DNA of 64,000 nucleotides, from assembly GCF_017487405.1 (NCBI RefSeq), contig NZ_CP062222.1, forward strand, positions 3,519,001 through 3,583,000, given 5' to 3'. This DNA is from Brevundimonas goettingensis. Its GTDB lineage: Bacteria; Pseudomonadota; Alphaproteobacteria; Caulobacterales; Caulobacteraceae. Position numbers and translations under genes: made by a program. Under the pieces are notes generated by a model. It was not told where the DNA came from. It ran no database searches and worked only from the letters and a program-made list of their open reading frames with translations. Positions 60,872-64,000 of this stretch are shown piece after piece (within the stretch, counting starts at the first letter, position 1; every line of letters starts with the position of its first letter).

Positions 60872-63292
60872 ATGAGCGACGAGAACGACAAGACCAACGA
60901 AGGCCAGGGCAACGGTACGCCTGCAGGAACCCCGTCGACGACGGGTCCGCGCGCGCCACTGAGCCTGAAGCCGCGCGCCGCGGGATCGGTTTCGACCGGC
61001 ACCGTGCGCCAGAGCTTCAGCCATGGCCGCACCAAGACGGTGGTCGTCGAGACCAAGCGCCGTCCGGGAGCGCCCGCTGGCGGCCATCAGCGTCCGCAGG
61101 GCTTCGATGTCGCCCGTCCGCGCACCGAGACCGCCGCGCCGGCCGCCGCGCCGACCCCGCGTCCGGCCCCGCCGCGTCAGCAGCCCGCCGGCGGCGCCCT
61201 GTCCGGTGAGGAACAGGAAGCCCGTCGCCGCGCCATCGAGCTGGCCACCCAGGCCCAGGCGGAGGTCGCTCGTCCCAGCCGCGCCCCCGGCGTCGGCTTC
61301 GGTCGCCCGGCCAAGCCCGAGGACGACCGTGGCGACAAGCGTTTCTCGGATGCCGGCAAGGCCGTCAGCCGCACGCGCGGTGAGCCCAAGCGCCGCGAAG
61401 GCCGCCTGACCATCCAGTCGGTCGCCGGCGACGGCGACACCGCCGAGCGCATGCGTTCGCTGGCCTCCGTGCGCCGCGCTCGCGAACGCGAGAAGGAAAA
61501 GCGCAAGGGCGGTTCCACCGATGCGCCCAAGACCGCGCGTGAAGTGGTCATCCCCGACGTCATCACCGTGCAGGAACTGTCCAACCGGATGGCCGTGCGC
61601 GGCGTCGACATCATCAAATTCCTGATGCGTCAGGGCATGATGATGAAGATCAACGACGTCATCGACACCGACACCGCCGAGCTGGTGGCCGACGAGTTCG
61701 GCATGACCGTCAAGCGGGTTTCGGAATCCGACGTTGAGACTGGCTTCCTGTCGGACGCCATCGACGACGAGGCGACCACGCCGCGCGCGCCGGTCGTGGC
61801 CATCATGGGCCACGTCGACCACGGCAAGACCTCGCTGCTCGACGCCCTACGCACCACCGACGTGGCCGCGGGCGAGGCCGGCGGCATCACCCAGCACATC
61901 GGCGCCTATCAGGTGCGGACCAAGGACGGCCAGAAGGTCACCTTCCTCGACACCCCGGGCCACGCGGCGTTCAGCGCCATGCGGACCCGAGGCGCCAATG
62001 TCACCGACATCGTGGTGCTGGTCGTCGCGGCCGACGACGGCGTCATGCCGCAGACGATCGAAAGCATCCAGCACGCCAAGGCGGCCGGGGCTCCGATCAT
62101 CGTGGCGGTCAACAAGATCGACAAGCCCGACGCCAACTCGCAAAAGGTCGTCAACGAGCTGCTGCAATACGAGGTCATCTCGGAAGCCCTGGGCGGCGAC
62201 ACCCAGATCGTCGAGGTCTCGGCCAAGGCCAGGACCAACCTCGACGGCCTGATCGACGCCATCCTGCTGCAGGCCGAGGTCATGGACCTCAAGGCCGATC
62301 CGGAACGTTCGGCCGAAGGCGTGGTCATCGAGGCCAAGCTGGACAAGGGCCGCGGCCCGGTCGCCACCGTCCTGGTCAAGCGCGGCACCCTGAAGCGCGG
62401 CGACATCGTCGTCGCCGGCTCCGCCTGGGGCAAGGTCCGCGCCCTGCTCGACGAGCGCAACGCCCAGCTGACCGAGGCTGGTCCATCCGTCCCGGTCGAA
62501 ATTCTGGGTCTGGACGAGGCTCCCTCGCCCGGCGAACCGCTCGCCGTCGTGGACTCCGAAGCCCGCGCCCGCGAGCTGACCGAGTACCGCGCCCGCGTTA
62601 AGCGCGAGAAGGCGACCGGCGGCATCAACCAGGTCTCGCTGGCCGACATGATGTCCAAGCTGGGCTCCAAGAAAATCTCGGAACTGCCGGTCCTCATCAA
62701 GTCTGACGTCCAGGGTTCGGGCGAGGCCATTCAGGGCTCGCTTGAGAAGATGGGCAACGACGAGGTCCGCGCCCGGGTCGTCTATTCCGGCGCCGGCGGT
62801 ATCACCGAAAGCGACGTCACCCTGGCCAAGTCGGCCGGCGCCCCGATCCTCGGCTTCAACGTCCGCGCCTCGAAACAGGCGCGCGATCTGGCCGATCGTG
62901 AGGGCGTCGAGATCCGCTACTATTCGATCATCTACGACCTGCTCGACGACATGAAGGGCGTGCTCTCGGGCATGCTGGCGCCGCTGCAACGGGAAACCTT
63001 CCTGGGCAACGCCGCCGTGCTTCAGGTCTTCGACATCTCCAAGACCGGCAAGATCGCCGGTTGCCGGGTGTCCGAAGGCGTGGTCCGCAAGGGCGCCAAG
63101 GTCCGGATCATCCGCGACGACGTCGTGGTTCTGGAACTGGGCACCCTGCAGACGCTCAAGCGCTTCAAGGACGAGGTCAACGAGGTCCCGTCGGGCCAGG
63201 AGTGCGGCATGCATTTCCAGGGCTTCCAGGACATCAAGGTCGGCGACTACATCGAGTGCTTCACCGTCGAAGAGATCAAGCGCACGCTCTAG
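60872..63292 (+). CDS. infB: Translation initiation factor IF-2
   Basis: An 806-residue GTPase that places initiator tRNA. A long Pro/Ala/Arg-rich N-terminal region is followed by the IF2-N domain ([20 protein letters not shown]), the G domain with G1 [10 protein letters not shown] from residue 313, DTPGHAAF (G3) and NKIDKPDA (G4), and the C-terminal domains ending [16 protein letters not shown]. It closes the rimP-nusA-ylxR-infB operon. Copy D of the 42-bp repeat begins 5 bases after the stop. Confidence 0.97.
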   Translation: MSDENDKTNEGQGNGTPAGTPSTTGPRAPLSLKPRAAGSVSTGTVRQSFSHGRTKTVVVETKRRPGAPAGGHQRPQGFDVARPRTETAAPAAAPTPRPAPPRQQPAGGALSGEEQEARRRAIELATQAQAEVARPSRAPGVGFGRPAKPEDDRGDKRFSDAGKAVSRTRGEPKRREGRLTIQSVAGDGDTAERMRSLASVRRAREREKEKRKGGSTDAPKTAREVVIPDVITVQELSNRMAVRGVDIIKFLMRQGMMMKINDVIDTDTAELVADEFGMTVKRVSESDVETGFLSDAIDDEATTPRAPVVAIMGHVDHGKTSLLDALRTTDVAAGEAGGITQHIGAYQVRTKDGQKVTFLDTPGHAAFSAMRTRGANVTDIVVLVVAADDGVMPQTIESIQHAKAAGAPIIVAVNKIDKPDANSQKVVNELLQYEVISEALGGDTQIVEVSAKARTNLDGLIDAILLQAEVMDLKADPERSAEGVVIEAKLDKGRGPVATVLVKRGTLKRGDIVVAGSAWGKVRALLDERNAQLTEAGPSVPVEILGLDEAPSPGEPLAVVDSEARARELTEYRARVKREKATGGINQVSLADMMSKLGSKKISELPVLIKSDVQGSGEAIQGSLEKMGNDEVRARVVYSGAGGITESDVTLAKSAGAPILGFNVRASKQARDLADREGVEIRYYSIIYDLLDDMKGVLSGMLAPLQRETFLGNAAVLQVFDISKTGKIAGCRVSEGVVRKGAKVRIIRDDVVVLELGTLQTLKRFKDEVNEVPSGQECGMHFQGFQDIKVGDYIECFTVEEIKRTL

Positions 63293-63296
63293 CAAG

Positions 63297-63338
63297 GGCG
63301 CTACCGCTCATCACGCGGTCGCTCGCTGCTTGAGCGCC
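63297..63338 (-). repeat. 42-bp palindromic repeat (REP-like), copy D (inverted)
   Basis: The complement opens GGCGCTCAAGCAGCGAGCGA and closes GAGCGGTAGCGCC. It lies 5 bases past the infB stop. It matches copy B at most positions. Confidence 0.8.
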
Positions 63339-63359
63339 GTGGCCGATCGGATCAACAAT

Positions 63360-63392
63360 GACCCGTCGTTCCATCAGGGGCGACGGGTCTTT
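63360..63392 (+). terminator. Intrinsic terminator of the infB operon
   Basis: GACCCGTCG paired with CGACGGGTC (9 bp) over a 12-base loop, followed by TTT. It lies 68 bases after the infB stop, just past repeat copy D. Confidence 0.75.
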
Positions 63393-63443
63393 GCCTTGTT
63401 TCACTGCCCCGCTTCCGCCGCATAGTCCGGGAATGAAGCCGTC

Positions 63444-63974
63444 ATGTACCGTACAGTGACCGCCCTTATTGCCTCCGCACTGGCGTTGTCCGCCCTCGCG
63501 ACGCCCGCGGCGGCGGGAACCAGCTATCTGGCCTATAATCCGTCGGACCGGATCACCACGGCCCTGACGCGGGGCGTGACGCTGGAGGTGCATCGTGGCC
63601 TGTTCGGCGCGGTGGCCATTCGCCGCATCATCTCGACCACCTCGCGCGGCTCGGCCGACATCCGCCGCGGCGGCCCCGATCAGGCCCGGCGCGCCCTGCC
63701 CGACTATGCCGGCGAGACCACGGTCTACACCATCCCATCCGACGGCGATGGCCGCCCCCTGGCCCGCGCCCTGTGCCCCGGGGCGGATGAGACCTATCTG
63801 GTCGTCGGTCTGGTGCGCGCCGTGCGGCCGCTGAAGATGCACGCCGTTGGGCGCTGGGCCGACGGTCAGTATCGCCATTGCGTCGAGCTGACCTACGACT
63901 ATCGCGGCGAATGGGCCCTGCCGCCGCGCAGCGGTTTCGGCGGCAGCGACAATCCCCTGCCCGAGCGGCCGTAA
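63444..63974 (+). CDS. Secreted protein of unknown function
   Basis: A 176-residue protein with a signal peptide (MYRTVTALIASALALSALATPAAAG). The mature part has several Gly/Tyr/Arg-rich blocks (SYLAYNPSDRITTALTRGVT, GQYRHCVELTYDYRGEWALP) and two Cys that may bond. No family is recognised. It lies downstream of the infB terminator and so is separately transcribed. rbfA, which often follows infB, is not visible within the window. Confidence 0.75.
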   Translation: MYRTVTALIASALALSALATPAAAGTSYLAYNPSDRITTALTRGVTLEVHRGLFGAVAIRRIISTTSRGSADIRRGGPDQARRALPDYAGETTVYTIPSDGDGRPLARALCPGADETYLVVGLVRAVRPLKMHAVGRWADGQYRHCVELTYDYRGEWALPPRSGFGGSDNPLPERP

Positions 63975-64000
63975 CGCCATGGGGATCCGGGGGGCTCTTC

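Noticed and set aside
63979..64000. Start of a further gene at the right edge (ATG GGG ATC CGG)
   Set aside because: Only seven codons are visible and no ribosome site is clear, so no family can be judged.

Overview
This is high-G+C DNA, almost fully coding, from an alphaproteobacterium of the Caulobacteraceae, most likely Brevundimonas or a close relative. That placement is an inference. It rests on the rimP-nusA-ylxR-infB operon, the prmC, DUF4167 and clpB genes, a CtrA-like box before a chemotaxis receptor, TTG starts and a proline-rich, GCC/GTC-rich codon style. I could not run a database search. Most of the window is ordinary chromosome, with two or three accessory stretches.

Layout. 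1-6.5 kb: start of rdgB (minus strand), a 38-residue membrane peptide, a DUF2975/XRE-type regulator pair, an Smr protein, an M13 metallopeptidase and a KefB-type cation/proton antiporter. 6.7-15.8 kb: TetR regulator, Rieske oxygenase, alpha/beta hydrolase, methyltransferase, class A PBP, YihY protein, MOSC protein and PrmC. 16-30 kb: DUF4167 protein and clpB, separated by about 10 kb of accessory genes: a hybrid histidine kinase, two DUF4893 lipoproteins around an FAD monooxygenase, a DUF805 protein, a serine hydrolase, a carboxylesterase, a family-10 pectate lyase and two BA14K-like proteins. 30.1-32.5 kb: one AT-rich orphan gene with paired CxxC motifs, next to about 1 kb of palindromic repeats. 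32.5-40.6 kb: YjdM-like protein, a frameshifted gene, nadE, ftsY, yciB, a MarR regulator, ccmG-ccmD-ccmC and a cold-shock gene. 40.7-51.4 kb: adenosine kinase, ATP-grasp enzyme, nth, amine oxidase, creatininase, phasin, Rieske protein, gpsA, tsaD, hemC-hemD and tRNA-Thr(CGU). 51.8-64 kb: membrane-anchored LuxR-type protein, metK, trmB, DUF1993 protein, a frameshifted chemotaxis receptor, the rimP-nusA-ylxR-infB operon and a secreted unknown.

How the parts connect. metK and adenosine kinase, two methionine-cycle steps 10 kb apart, share a 24-bp palindromic operator with ACATATAA / TTATATGT arms, which points to one SahR/SamR-like repressor. The translation-factor operon has a sigma70-like promoter followed by a strong terminator hairpin before the rimP start, arranged like an attenuator. 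A 42-bp palindromic repeat occurs four times, always at gene ends. Two genes, a chemotaxis receptor and a small helical protein, each carry a single one-base frameshift; these may be real mutations or assembly errors.

No CRISPR array, rRNA, insertion sequence, prophage or complete known defence operon is visible. The best candidate for something undescribed is the AT-rich gene at 30118-31485.
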